Shown: positions 23,860 to 34,708 of the stretch, in pieces
How positions within the stretch are numbered: the first letter of the stretch is position 1
Layout of the letters: every line of letters starts with the position of its first letter
NCBI GenBank assembly: GCA_025174535.1
Contig: JALBUN010000010.1
Coordinates: forward strand, 620,001-684,000
Direction of reading: 5' to 3'
From: Cantharellus purpuraceus
Taxonomy: Eukaryota; Basidiomycota; Agaricomycetes; Cantharellales; Hydnaceae
Length of the DNA: 64,000 nucleotides
Made by a program: the position numbers and the translations under genes
Notes under the pieces: model-generated
What the model was told of the DNA's origin: nothing
What the model saw: the letters and a program-made list of their open reading frames with translations, nothing else
The model's database searches: none

Positions 23860-24350
23860 ATGGGATTCATTCTACCACCAACGCCCATGCACTGTTCGAC
23901 TCTTATGGCAAAGATGCCATCCCAATGTTCGTTTTTTTCGCTAACAATTCGACACTATACACCCCTCGTTGACCCTCAAGGTTTCCTGGAAGCTGACATT
24001 GATGTACACGCTATCCGACACGCCCGCGTTCGCATAATAGAGCTGAGGAATGATATGGAATCAGTACTGAATCAGTTGGCAAAGGCTCTAAAAGGAGTGT
24101 ATGATCCATGAAATGGCAGCAATGTCACAGAGGGGTTGCTGAATATGACTATTGTTTCCGTTGTCGAACCGTCTGAAAGTCACAAGCCATTTGCTAGAGT
24201 GGATGCGTGATGGAGTGGCTCCCCGAAGTCCCTGCTGCTCAAACTGTCTGTTGTCTTGACTTGTATCGTATACAGATCATGCTTAAGGAAGGGCTTGGGG
24301 CTTGCTGCGGGATATCTTGCAGTTCGGAACCCTCACCCCTCCCTCATTCG
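23860..24350 (+). pseudogene. Broken Nas2/PSMD9-like proteasome-assembly chaperone
   Basis: The 83-codon frame 23860-24111 encodes a good Nas2 N-terminal domain (MGFILPPTP, TPLVDPQGFLEADIDV, HARVRIIELRNDMESV). Downstream, pieces of the C-terminal PDZ-like half survive in different frames: VEPSESHKPFARVDA (24150-24205), then DGVAPRSP after a short insertion with an in-frame TGA, a one-base shift at the following Ala codons, and a worn RKGLGLAAGYLAV where the family ends RKGWGGRGxLGC. The middle of the PDZ fold (roughly 50-60 residues) is missing. Nas2/p27 normally chaperones assembly of the proteasome ATPase ring. A functional copy must lie elsewhere if the organism needs it. Confidence 0.75.
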
Positions 24351-25635
24351 TCACGCAGTCTCTCCAATCATTGTAGAACTTCTAGCATCGCATGATGACG
24401 TGAGTCTATCAGTGACACCATCGTCAAATATCAATACTATGAGTCACCAGGTGTCTGAAGTCACCATGATATGAAAAAATAAATTATTCCCTAGGCCACT
24501 CATTGTTATTTCTCAAGCATATAAATGACCATAAATGTTTAATGAGTTATTTACAAGTGTTCGTAAATTTTGCAAGAAAATAGAGCGAGTTAGCATGGTC
24601 CGGCAGGCTTAATTACATGCATGAGGGAGGGCATGTCCTGGGAGATATATGCCCTAATCTTCATATCCCTTGTTCAGGACGCAATTTTTTTGTGTAAATA
24701 ATTAAAAGATAGTTTAATTACAGCTCTCAACAATTTTTCCGAGAGCTTTCCGAGCTTTAAAACAAATTTAGGGCTTCAGAGGGTGTCATACAACATACAG
24801 TCGGAAAACCTTCCGATAACTGGTATTCGTGCCTTTTCCCAGCGCCATTTGCAAGCTCTGGCCCGTTCAGTCCGAAATTTCTTGGAAGCAAAGGTGACTA
24901 GGTAAGCTACTATCCTGTCAAGAAACTGAGTTTGATCCATTTTTCATGGCTCTACAGATCAATTATCGCCGATTTTCACCTGGTGACTCATAGTATTAAT
25001 ACGACCATGGTATACATTAAAATTGCCAACTCAAGTTATCACAGATGTGATGGAACACAGCACACTGTGTCTAGAATCCGATATTAAAGCTAATAGTCGG
25101 AGGAAAGGTGACGACGAACAGCAGTTGTCGTTGATCTCGAGATGATGAACGGCTCCCATTTGTGTGCAGAAAGAGGCAGCAATAAAGGCGAGATATCGAA
25201 TATATAGCAACAAGGCTCGTAAACAATAGTTCCGTCTGGCGCTATCGCGAAGTAATGATACGAGTTGTGGAGGTTCAGAACTGCACCTGCCAGGTGGTTA
25301 GTCTGTCGATAATCCACAATATGGTGCCAATAGGACACCTGGCTGTGACGAATAATTGGGCATTATGATGGGGTAGGGAACAGTGTGACAACTGGACAGA
25401 ACACTGGAGATGGAGGCAAATTCGAGAGACGTGTAAAACACAAGACACAGCCTTAACAGTCCTCTGCCTCCTTACCCTATCCGCGGAGTGAGGCGACGTG
25501 TCTGTTTTTGGGATTCCTTTCCATAGCACTATAACGTCTAAAGCTTGCTAGAGAGCATAGGAGAGTCGATGATGGCTATTACGCGCAAATGACGATGCCA
25601 TAGAATACAAAGCAGTACAGGATATACGGGACGGC
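24351..25635. other. Intergenic, partly A/T-rich
   Basis: 24470-24800 is distinctly A/T-rich with oligo-A and oligo-T runs. Minus-strand frames at 25090-25338 and 25275-25529 have no recognisable domain and no consistent splicing. No RNA gene recognised. Confidence 0.35.
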
Positions 25636-27420
25636 CTAGGGTCCACTAGTCAACCAAGTACTGTTGCCAATATCCAGCCACATGTTCCAGCGCCTTCGTT
25701 CTTCTTTAGTGCCCTCGAATCGAAAGTTGACCCGCTTAATCTCAGCAAAACCCTCTTCAAGAGTGGGCTCTTCATAATTCGCCCTAAAGGATGCGAACGC
25801 AACTGGGGGGAGTAGATTTCGCACGTGCTGCAGAAGAGGTATCTACACGATTAATCACATTGAGGATGTAAGAAAACATACTTCTATAGATTGCTCTGGA
25901 GCAATGGCACAAAAGGCACGATAGAGATTATTATGCCAGCATAACTGAAGGTCGGCCGAAAAGACCATACATCTATTGGAACGGAAGAGTGTAGATGATC
26001 AGTGATGTCACACAATAACATTGAACACAAACCTTATAGGCACATCAAACTTCCTACATATGTCCACGTATCCTTTACGAGTTACTATGTCACGATTTGT
26101 ATTATCTGAAGAGAGTTAGGCAACCAGCTCAAGAGTGATGTGAAGACACGTTGATACGGACCGATAACACAGCTGCTTCCCTCTGCTATAAACTTCTCGA
26201 CAGCCTGGACACATTTGCTGCGGGTCTTCAGTGTATCCTGATTGACATGGTGGTAACCCGCTGGCTGGAAGAATTTCCGATAGAGGCTTGACTTTCCAGA
26301 CGCGGGATATCCTACGAAGAGTACAACCTCAGGGCGTGTAGATTTTGTGGGAATGAGAGGGGAAGATGTTGGAGTGAACTGGGGTACTGATGCTTATCAG
26401 GTACTTTACCAACCATCATAGAGTGAATCTTTACTGACAATCATTAGGGAACAAAGAAGCGTCGAAGCCGTTCAATTTAAATGCTATCGGGTTAGATCTG
26501 AGAAAGTGCTCCTGGAAAAGCGGAATATAGTTGTATTTGGATCGTGTGTAGAGAGGGACAGTACCTCTGGGGTAAGGAACGGCAGCCCAACGTTGAGTGC
26601 CCATTTCCTATCAGAATCGCTATGATCCCCTGACCTTCCTGCAGCGTCCCCGACATAATACGACAATTCCATGTCTGAAATGGGTGTCAAGTGATATCGT
26701 CTGTTGTGAGATTTTGATCGCAAGCCTGGAAGGAACAACGCGGACCTATTTCACGCTCGTTGATCTTCTTGTATTCCGTCCACATCCCAGGCATCGGCTT
26801 TCGAAATGCATCGTGCTGCTGGGCAGCAAATATTCGAAAGGGGACAGTAGATAGCTGTAGGCGAGGTGATACCAGTCAGGCATTTCTGGGCATATCTGTA
26901 GAAAATATGATGTACGATATACCTCATTTGCTAGAGAGAATATCTTCAACTTCCACTCATTGATGGTCTTCTGTTTTGTTGATGCTTGATTAGAGAAAAT
27001 GACAATGGCATATCTATAGCAGAGATTTGTGGCACTGTGCCTCCATAGATGTAAGTGTATACAACACACCCTTCTTTGTGCTCTTCAATTATCTTTTGCT
27101 TAACAGAGGTTCGCCACCACATCCAGTCAGTTTTGTCTCGAGGAAATGTGCTCCCAGATCGGGTTTTGATCAAGGTCCCATCTAAATCATACGCCGCAAT
27201 CTTGCTTGAAGGTGAGGGATCAAGATGCACGCCATGTAAGCAGGTGTTTCCAATGGGTTTCCTCCAAACAAACGTGGCAGATGCTTTCTCGCTGGCCTTC
27301 AAGAAGAATGGATGAGTAGCTACAACAAACATAGTTGACAAGGCCCTCTGTTAATACTTGCAATTTCGCACGCCCACCTTTTGGAACTTTAGATTGGCGA
27401 GGAGACGGGGAATCTTCCAT
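25636..27420 (-). CDS. Bifunctional polynucleotide phosphatase/kinase (PNKP)
   Basis: Exon 1 is 27420-27358 (21 codons), intron 61 nt, exon 2 from 27296. The phosphatase half has the HAD motif [13 protein letters not shown], then [16 protein letters not shown] and YYVGDAAGR with the following aspartate-rich loop. The kinase half has the P-loop GYPASGKSS, the VNQDTLKTR segment and the TNRD-like motif before FDVPIRCM; it ends with [14 protein letters not shown] and RRWNMW, the usual PNKP C-terminus. About nine short introns. The N-terminus is short and lacks an FHA domain, as in other fungal forms. Role: repairs DNA ends by removing 3' phosphate and adding 5' phosphate; nuclear. Confidence 0.95.
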
Positions 27421-27675
27421 GTTCCCAGTGTTGGGATTCGTCCTAACAAGAGATACATAGACGCCGAAGCTATCGACGTGACAGCTAGGCGCTTATCGCT
27501 GTAGTATTTTTCCCTCAGTTGTTTGAACCACAACAGAGGTGAGTTGATATCCATCATAGTGATACACACGTATACTTATTAGACTATGTAGACTGATACT
27601 AGTCAGATATCAACACCCAACAACACCATGTTTACGAGAGCTTGACCCTGCCAATTTGATGGCTTAATGTGAATT

Positions 27676-28015
27676 CTATTGCGCAGATATAGATATATCT
27701 GTACCAGGTGACAAATAAGATGATAATCTGATGTTGCGCGTACAATCGTGTGCGTTGCTGTAATTAGAGCAACAAGTTGTGCATAGAGCAAAGTTCAAAT
27801 CGCCACCGGGTTGGACCCGGAGAATGGAGTGAGCTTCGAGAGACGCGTCTGTCACGATAATCGCTTGGACAGATTGAATGCTTGTTGCTCGTCCACTCAA
27901 TAAGCACTACTCGAGGACTACAGCAATGTGCAAAATACAGAAGATACCTAGATAGATTGATGCCCTCTCCGAGAGCACCCAGTGTGGCCAGTAAATGAAC
28001 ATGAGGGAATGACAT
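27676..28015 (-). CDS. Small secreted protein, 90 aa
   Basis: Exons 28015-27948 and 27880-27676 with a 67-nt intron give 90 codons and a TAG. The first 18 residues (MSFPHVHLLATLGALGEG) look like a weak signal peptide. The mature part has four cysteines, three of them in an LCTTCC cluster followed by DCT. An upstream in-frame ATG at 28048 would add 11 residues and spoil the signal peptide. Tandem with another small secreted protein 77 bp away on the same strand. No family recognised; small cysteine-containing secreted proteins are frequent in plant-associated fungi. Confidence 0.6.
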
Positions 28016-28092
28016 ATTACAAGTCGTATGTACCGGAAGAACTGTCATAGTATGATACCATGGGAGATGAGAGGGATCTTAGGTTATGCCTA

Positions 28093-28576
28093 CTATTGAA
28101 GTTCCGACTCATGATCCTGGGCCGCGAATTGAATAGGCATGATTTTTGCTACGTCAAAGGGACCAAGATGCTTCAAAACAAAAGTCAACGCTTAGCAGTA
28201 AAATGATACAATCAAAAATCACTTTGTATATGAAAACACATTTCTGGGGACCGCCTTCAATCACGCCGACGGGATATGCTTCCTCGTCTGTACAATCCTC
28301 CCCATTTCGGTAGAGAAGTAGCTCTGATGATTGATGACATGAAATATTATAAGGCGTCACTCATAAATAAAAAAAAACGTAGTAAGCACCTTGCTTGTTG
28401 GATTCGAGGGACCCACGGTAGGACTGGACGTCGGTGGTGGGAATGCATGCGCCCACAGGTACGTGAGAATAGGATGCAACGACCTGAGTGCAGTTTATGT
28501 CACTATACATGACTGCAGGCCATGCTCCAGCTAGAGCAACATATGTCAGGATAGCGAGATGGGGCAGCTGGAACAT
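28093..28576 (-). CDS. Small secreted cysteine-containing protein, 121 aa
   Basis: Exons 28576-28390, 28323-28223 and 28170-28093, introns 66 and 52 nt, give 121 codons. The N-terminus MFQLPHLAILTYVALAGAWP is a clean signal peptide. The mature chain has four cysteines (SDINCTQ, GACIPT, EDCTDE, QKCVFI), spacing compatible with two disulfides, and resembles the general SDxNC pattern of short fungal secreted proteins. Divergent from RIO1 (217 bp between starts). Extracellular; function unknown. Confidence 0.75.
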
Positions 28577-28792
28577 TTCAAGTGGTGTTGGATTGAAAGA
28601 AGTGCACGGTGAGAGTGAGGGACAAAGAAAGAAGGCAATCTATATAGTCTTGAAAAATAGGCGTTCTATCGACATGCGTTACATGACTTACGCCGATCCT
28701 TATGGATATTTTCTTGTCATCTTGCAGCGGCAGTTGGGCGGATAAGTCGTTCTCTGCCGCCGATTTGGTAAGCGCTTACATGAGCTGCTCTC

Positions 28793-30775
28793 ATGGCAGT
28801 CGGTCAATTTGACGACGCGCTAGAGTATCTGACACAGGAATTAGAACAAGCACCTATTTTCGACCCTCGAGAAGGAAGAGCATTTATTGATGACCCCTTG
28901 TTGCAATGGTCCGATAAGGATGACGATGACCTTGAATTATCACACGACGAGGAGAGCGAAATTACTGAATATGAGGACATCAGGTTGGGCAATGTGGATG
29001 ACGAAGACTGGGAAATTGCTGAGAAAGGTGAAGTTTACCATATACATTGACTACATTCAGTACTGATCATATCTAGACTTCACCAAACAGTACAACCGTC
29101 TCAGGCAACACGTCGCCGTCCGCACAGGCAGTGCATACACCCCTCAAGGCACTTCTTCGCAGTCACCCAGCTCTCCTGGATTCAAGCGATCTGTTCCTCT
29201 GCCAGCTTTGAATAGACCAAGAGCTGCTCCTCTACCTTCTACCTCGCGAAGGACCTCCGACCAACTTGCCGCCTTATCCAAATATTCAGCACGTATTGCA
29301 CAAATTGATCAGCCGTACACCATGATGGGTATTTCTACCAATAGGAAGAATCCAAGCGAGCGCGCAAATGCTAAGGATAAATCGGATCGAGCGACGAATG
29401 AACAAGTTTTAGACCCGCGGACACGGATCATTTTATTCAAAATGATTGGGAGAGGCCTTATCAGTGAAGTTAATGGCTGTGTCAGTACCGGAAAGGAGGT
29501 TCGTTACTCTCCAAGTTCTAGCCATCTATTTTTAGGATGAGGCAAACACTCGACAGGCCAACGTATACCATGCACTCACTCCGGACAAAGCTCACATAGC
29601 TCTGAAAATATTCAAAACGTCGATTCTCGTCTTCAAGGATCGAGATCGCTACGTTACTGGAGAGAGACGTTTTCGACATGGTTATAGCAAGCACAATCCA
29701 AGAAAAATGGTTCGGTTATGGGCAGAGAAAGAAATGCGAAATTTGAAAAGGCTGATGGCCGCTGAGATTCCCTGTCCTGAACCAATTGAAGTAAGAGAAA
29801 ATGTTCTTGTCATGGGATTCCTAGGTACAAGCTCCGGATGGCACGTGATTTAACCTCATCACTCTGCAGGACGTATTAACCATCAGCGCAGGGCATCCCC
29901 TCGTCTAAAAGACGCAGATATCCCCGAGGACCAGTTCGCTCATCTCTATATTACTCTTCTCCTCGCCGTTAGACGGATGTTCCACCACTGCAAACTAGTC
30001 CATGCAGATCTCTCGGAGTACAACATTCTGTACCACAATTCGCAGCTTTATATCATCGACGTTGGACAAAGTGTCGAGCATGACCATCCCTCCGCATTTG
30101 ACTTTCTGCGATCGGATATAAAGAACGTAGAAGATTTCTTCGAAAAGCGAGGTGTCCAATGTGTGGGATTGAGACGAGCCTTCGAGTTTATAATTGGTGA
30201 GGGCACAGATGAGAGGGACGAGGAGCCGTGGTTGAGAAGGATAGCTGAAACGAAGGGAGGGGATATTGGTGAGAACGATGAGTACTTGGAAAACCAAAGT
30301 CAAAACCACGAGAAACAAAGCGACGACAAGGTCTTCTTACAGGCATATATTCCTCGGACACTGAACGAAGTATACGACCCGGAGCGTGATGTTGACCTTG
30401 TCAGCCGTGGGGCTGGACACAACCTCATCTACTCCGATATAATTGGAGTGGCGGGCCCTTCAGAGAGCTTGCAAAGGGTGCGGATAGAGGAGGGTGTAGA
30501 ATATCTGAGCAGAGATGAAGAATACCCTGAGAGTGCGACCGAAAGCGAAGAGGACGACCAAGGTGAAAGTTTCAAAGAACGGCAACCAAGGGGTCATCGT
30601 AATGAAGATAAGGAAGCGAAGAAGGTTAATATTTTCCACTGAAATTGCTTGCCCGAATTTCTCAACGTTGATTTAGGAACGGAAAAGAGTTGTGAAGGAA
30701 GCCGCTCGGGAGAAACGCAAGCAAAAGATTCCTAAAGCAGAGAAGAAGCGACAAATAAAGGCCACACGTACCTGA
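28793..30775 (+). CDS. RIO1: RIO1 family serine kinase/ATPase
   Basis: Five exons give 592 codons: 28793-29027, 29077-29498, 29557-29824, 29870-30624, 30677-30775. The acidic N-terminus is followed by the RIO domain: STGKEANVYHA (P-loop, split by an intron), [25 protein letters not shown], catalytic [13 protein letters not shown] and metal-binding [13 protein letters not shown]. The C-terminal tail is acidic then Lys/Arg-rich ([12 protein letters not shown]), like yeast Rio1. Known role: final cytoplasmic maturation of the 40S subunit and cell-cycle functions. All five introns/exons keep frame, so the gene looks intact. Confidence 0.97.
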
Positions 30776-31213
30776 GACTGATTTTATGAGCGATCGACGC
30801 TTGATCCCAAGATTCGCTGTCATAGAAGGCGCATGTCCGTGATGCCTACTGTGCAGTAGATATTGTTTAAATTACGACTCCTGGCATTGGGCCCGAGTCG
30901 CACACAACCATCATGAATAATTCAAGGATATACTGTATACCTGCTCATACCAGTTTTCCGCTAGCTATCCATTTAAACAACCTGTCTTTTGAGTTCTCTT
31001 ACGCAATGATGATGGTAGCAGCACAGTTTCGAGTCCGCTTGATCAGCGCCACCGTAAAGCCCCGTGGATTTGACAAACGGGGAAAGTCTAACTTTTGTTT
31101 TACATAACGCTAACGCGCTAACATTCCAGTCTGTTTGCAAGCATCATGAGCGCCGTTTGTTCTTACGTAATCGTAATTTTGACCGTCGCTGGACAGTGAC
31201 TTGGGGGGAGAGT
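30776..31213. other. Intergenic between RIO1 and dihydroxy-acid dehydratase
   Basis: Holds the 3' flank of RIO1 and the promoter of the next gene; no motif or small gene recognised. Confidence 0.4.
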
Positions 31214-33584
31214 ATGCGCGTTCTTCCTCGCAGGTCCCTGAAACAAACCATTAGAAATTACTCCTCAAATGTGCCAAGATATGATGGAATTAACAGATAT
31301 AGTCGTACGGTGACTCAGCCAAAAGCGCAAGGTGCTAGTCAGGTCAGCATGAACTAGTTTGTCCCTGGCCTGTAATTCTCAAGAGAAAATGCAGGCCATG
31401 CTATGGGCCACGGATGGCATAGAACAAGACTCTGATTTCAATAAGGCTATGGTCGGCGTGGGGAGTGTTTGGTGAGCACCGTTTGCTCTCCCAAATTTCT
31501 GTGTACTCATTAGGTCAGGTACGAGGGAAACCCGTAGGCCAATTATCTCAATTAGAAGCATAATGTAATATGATATGTGTTAGGTGCAATGGTCACTTGC
31601 TTGGTCTGGGTACTCTTGTCAAAAAGTCCGTCGCTTCAACGGGGGCTATAATTCCATACCAATTTGGCACAGTCGGTGTATCCGACGGAATATCCATGGG
31701 AACATTTGGAATGTCCTATTCACTGCAGTCTCGAGACCTCATTGCAGATCAAGTAGAGACTGCCGCGGGTGGTCATTGGCTTGACGGAATGGTTGTTATT
31801 CCAGGATGCGACAAAAACATGCCAGGAGTATTGATGGGATGTGAGTAGTCCATACCTTGTATTCCATCATTAAACATTGGCTGGATTTGGCCAATAGTGG
31901 GCCGCCTAAATCGCCCTGGACTCATGGTATATGGAGGGACAATACGCCCTGGTTCGTGCTCAGGTGCACCACAGCTTGATGTTGTGTCGGCGTTCCAGGC
32001 GTATGGTAAGTATCTGCAGGATGGGAAGACCACAAAGGCCGAAGAAGAGCGCTACAATACTATTAGATATGCATGTCCTGGTCCGGGAGCTTGTGGAGGA
32101 GTGGGTTTTTTTTCACTCTTGATGATCTACCTCCAAGTCATTGACCCTCCTCAGATGTATACTGCTAATACCATGGCATCTGCTGCTGAGGTCCTTGGAA
32201 TGACCCTTCCAGGATCTTCGTCCTTCCCGGCAGAGTCTGAAGAGAAGCTGCAGGAATGTAGATCAGTTGGCCCAGCGATTTTGAATCTCCTAGAAAAAAA
32301 TATCCTTCCGCGTGATATTATGACACGTAGGGCATTTGAAAATGCACTGGTGAATGTCTCTTCTACTGCATCTATGGATGAACTCAATCGACTTTTGGTC
32401 GTATCGGTAGGTTGTCACTATGGTGCTTGGCGGATCTACGAACGCAGTTTTACATCTCATCGCCATAGCCCATTCAGTTGGCATTAAGCTTACCCTGGAT
32501 GAAATTCAAGCTGTATCAAATCGGACGCCATTTCTCGCGGACCTAAAGCCCAGCGGCAAATATGTCATGGAGGATGTGCATAAAATGGGTGGTATTCCCA
32601 GTATGTCTCGTGGTACCCGGGTCAAGTTTCCCCTCTAATATAAAGATGACTCCTAGAAATTCTTGCTTATCTTCTGAAGCATGGCCGCATCGATGGCAAT
32701 ACCATGACTGTTACAGGGCGTACGCTTGGAGAAAATCTAGAACAATGGGTCGCAAAGTACGGAGAGCTTCCCGATACTCAGAATATAATCCGACCACTCG
32801 ACAAACCACTTAAGCAAACAGGTCACATTCGGTGTGTTGTTTTTCACAATGTATGAGCTGAAAAGCAGAGAAAGCAATTGATGCATCTATGTCAATGAAT
32901 AGAATCCTACGTGGCAACTTAGCCCCAGGAGGCGCAGTCTCAAAAATAACCGGCAAAGAAGGCCTCACGTTCACGGGGAAGGCGCGTACCTTTGACTCTG
33001 AGGATGACATGGTACGTTCTGTAGAGAATGGGGAGCTCAAAAAAGGGGAAAAAACCGTGGTGGTCCTGCGGTACCTTGGTCCTAAAGGTGGTCCTGGTGT
33101 GTCAACGAAGCAGTTTTTATACACGGACGGCTGAGTTTGTTTAGGAATGCCTGAAATGTTGAAGCCTACGAGTTTGATCATGGGAGCTGGACTAGGAAAG
33201 GATGTTGCTTGTCTCACGGATGGTCGCTTCAGCGGCGGGTGCGTGTTTCCAATAACAACATATTTCCTGTGTCTCACCTTATAACGAACCCAAAAAAAAA
33301 AAAAAAACAGGTCGCATGGCTTCGTTGTTGGACATGTCGTTCCTGAGGCACAAGTAGGCGGGCCGATTGCCCTCGTTCAAGATGGTGACATGATCCACAT
33401 CGACGCCGAAGCTAATACTATCAATGTCGATGTCTCACCAGCAGAGCTTGAGAATCGGCGAAAAGTGTGGACTCCACGTCCTTTAAGAGTCACACAAGGC
33501 ACTTTGTTTAAGTATGCAAAAGTGGTGGAGGATGCTAGCCATGGGTGTGTCACTGATGCAGGCGGAGAAGTTATCCCTCACTAG
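31214..33584 (+). CDS. ILV3: Dihydroxy-acid dehydratase, mitochondrial
   Basis: The start [18 protein letters not shown] is a good mitochondrial presequence. About ten exons join to give GNPCN (first cluster cysteine, split by an intron), [26 protein letters not shown] (second cysteine), [16 protein letters not shown] (third cysteine; a 54-nt intron follows CGG), [54 protein letters not shown] and a C-terminus ending GGEVIPH. Intron ends are GT-AG; one acceptor is preceded by a 16-A run at 33292. Reaction: dehydration of 2,3-dihydroxy-isovalerate and -methylvalerate in valine/isoleucine synthesis, using an Fe-S cluster. No damage seen. Confidence 0.96.
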
Positions 33585-34708
33585 TGCTTAGGAGTTAACT
33601 ATGAGTGATATGTCATGGTTATTTTTGAGCGCTACGCGATTTTGAAATCTATGTATGTAGGCCGAAAGGCATTGTTTGGTTCGGAAGGGGAAGGAAGGAT
33701 CATCAATGGTATCAGATATGCGTAATACACCTAGAGCGCTCAACTCCCTATGGATACATGCAATATGGTCAGCGCACTTCTCGGAGCTGCATTTTTGTTG
33801 TATAGATAGCTCGACCTCCTTGATTCGCCGGCGAATAATATGTGTGAGTGCAATGGCTTCGGATGACTTGTCACAATCTCTGTCTCCGATGCGCTGCTGT
33901 CAATCGACTATACATGAAGAATACTGAGCACATCCCGTTTTGCTGAAGTTACAGTAACTTGAAATGTATTTGCACTGACATAAAAGATTGAGTATATACT
34001 TTATGGTTCAAGGTGGGAGAGTCGATAATGCGAAGCGCGCCAGGCAACCTAGATGCCGTACAGACATCCATTGCAAATGTCAGGCCCATTGTCGTGTAGA
34101 AGAAACCAAGGCTTCGACTTGGAATTCAGTCATCATATTAACGTTCCTTTGCAATGTAGATGTACAGCTGAGTCAACCCGGACATACCATTATATTTCAT
34201 CCCCGGTGGGAAAGGAGATATGTCGATTGATGATTCCATCAGTGGTAGTGTAATCCTTGTGCATCAACGGTTTGAATTTTGGACAAAGTCTAAATGTTGA
34301 AAGCCTGTTGAACACACCAGGTCTGTTCGCAAGAAATCCCAACAATCGAATGATGATTATTACTGCAGCTAGGAATTCATAGGTGAAGGCAAGGCTTCGG
34401 GTCCGCGTCTCGGCAGGCTTCCGAGTTCTTTACGCGCGTGTAATCCTCAAATCTTATCTGTTTCCGGCTCTGAACGATGTAACGCCGATGTTGTCGGACT
34501 GAATTTGCGCGGTTACGACGACTATTGTAGGATGAAAGACACAACTACTGTGATGTAGCTCAATGGTGACAGCGGATTTCAGGTAAGGCAGACATTAAAA
34601 GGCTTGTAAGAGTGAAGTGCGTCAGCTACCAAGCGTGTACCGCCAATAATGATAACACAAGATTATAGGAATATAAAGAATATCTCGGCGAGTTGGCGAC
34701 GCAATGAC
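33585..34708. other. Intergenic between convergent genes
   Basis: Short frames only; no recognisable gene, RNA or repeat. Confidence 0.4.

Noticed and set aside
28804..28992. Minus-strand frame inside RIO1
   Set aside because: Antisense shadow of the acidic N-terminus of the kinase.
34053..34253. Small plus-strand frames between dihydroxy-acid dehydratase and the Zn2Cys6 gene
   Set aside because: No start context, domain or consistent splicing; typical intergenic frames.
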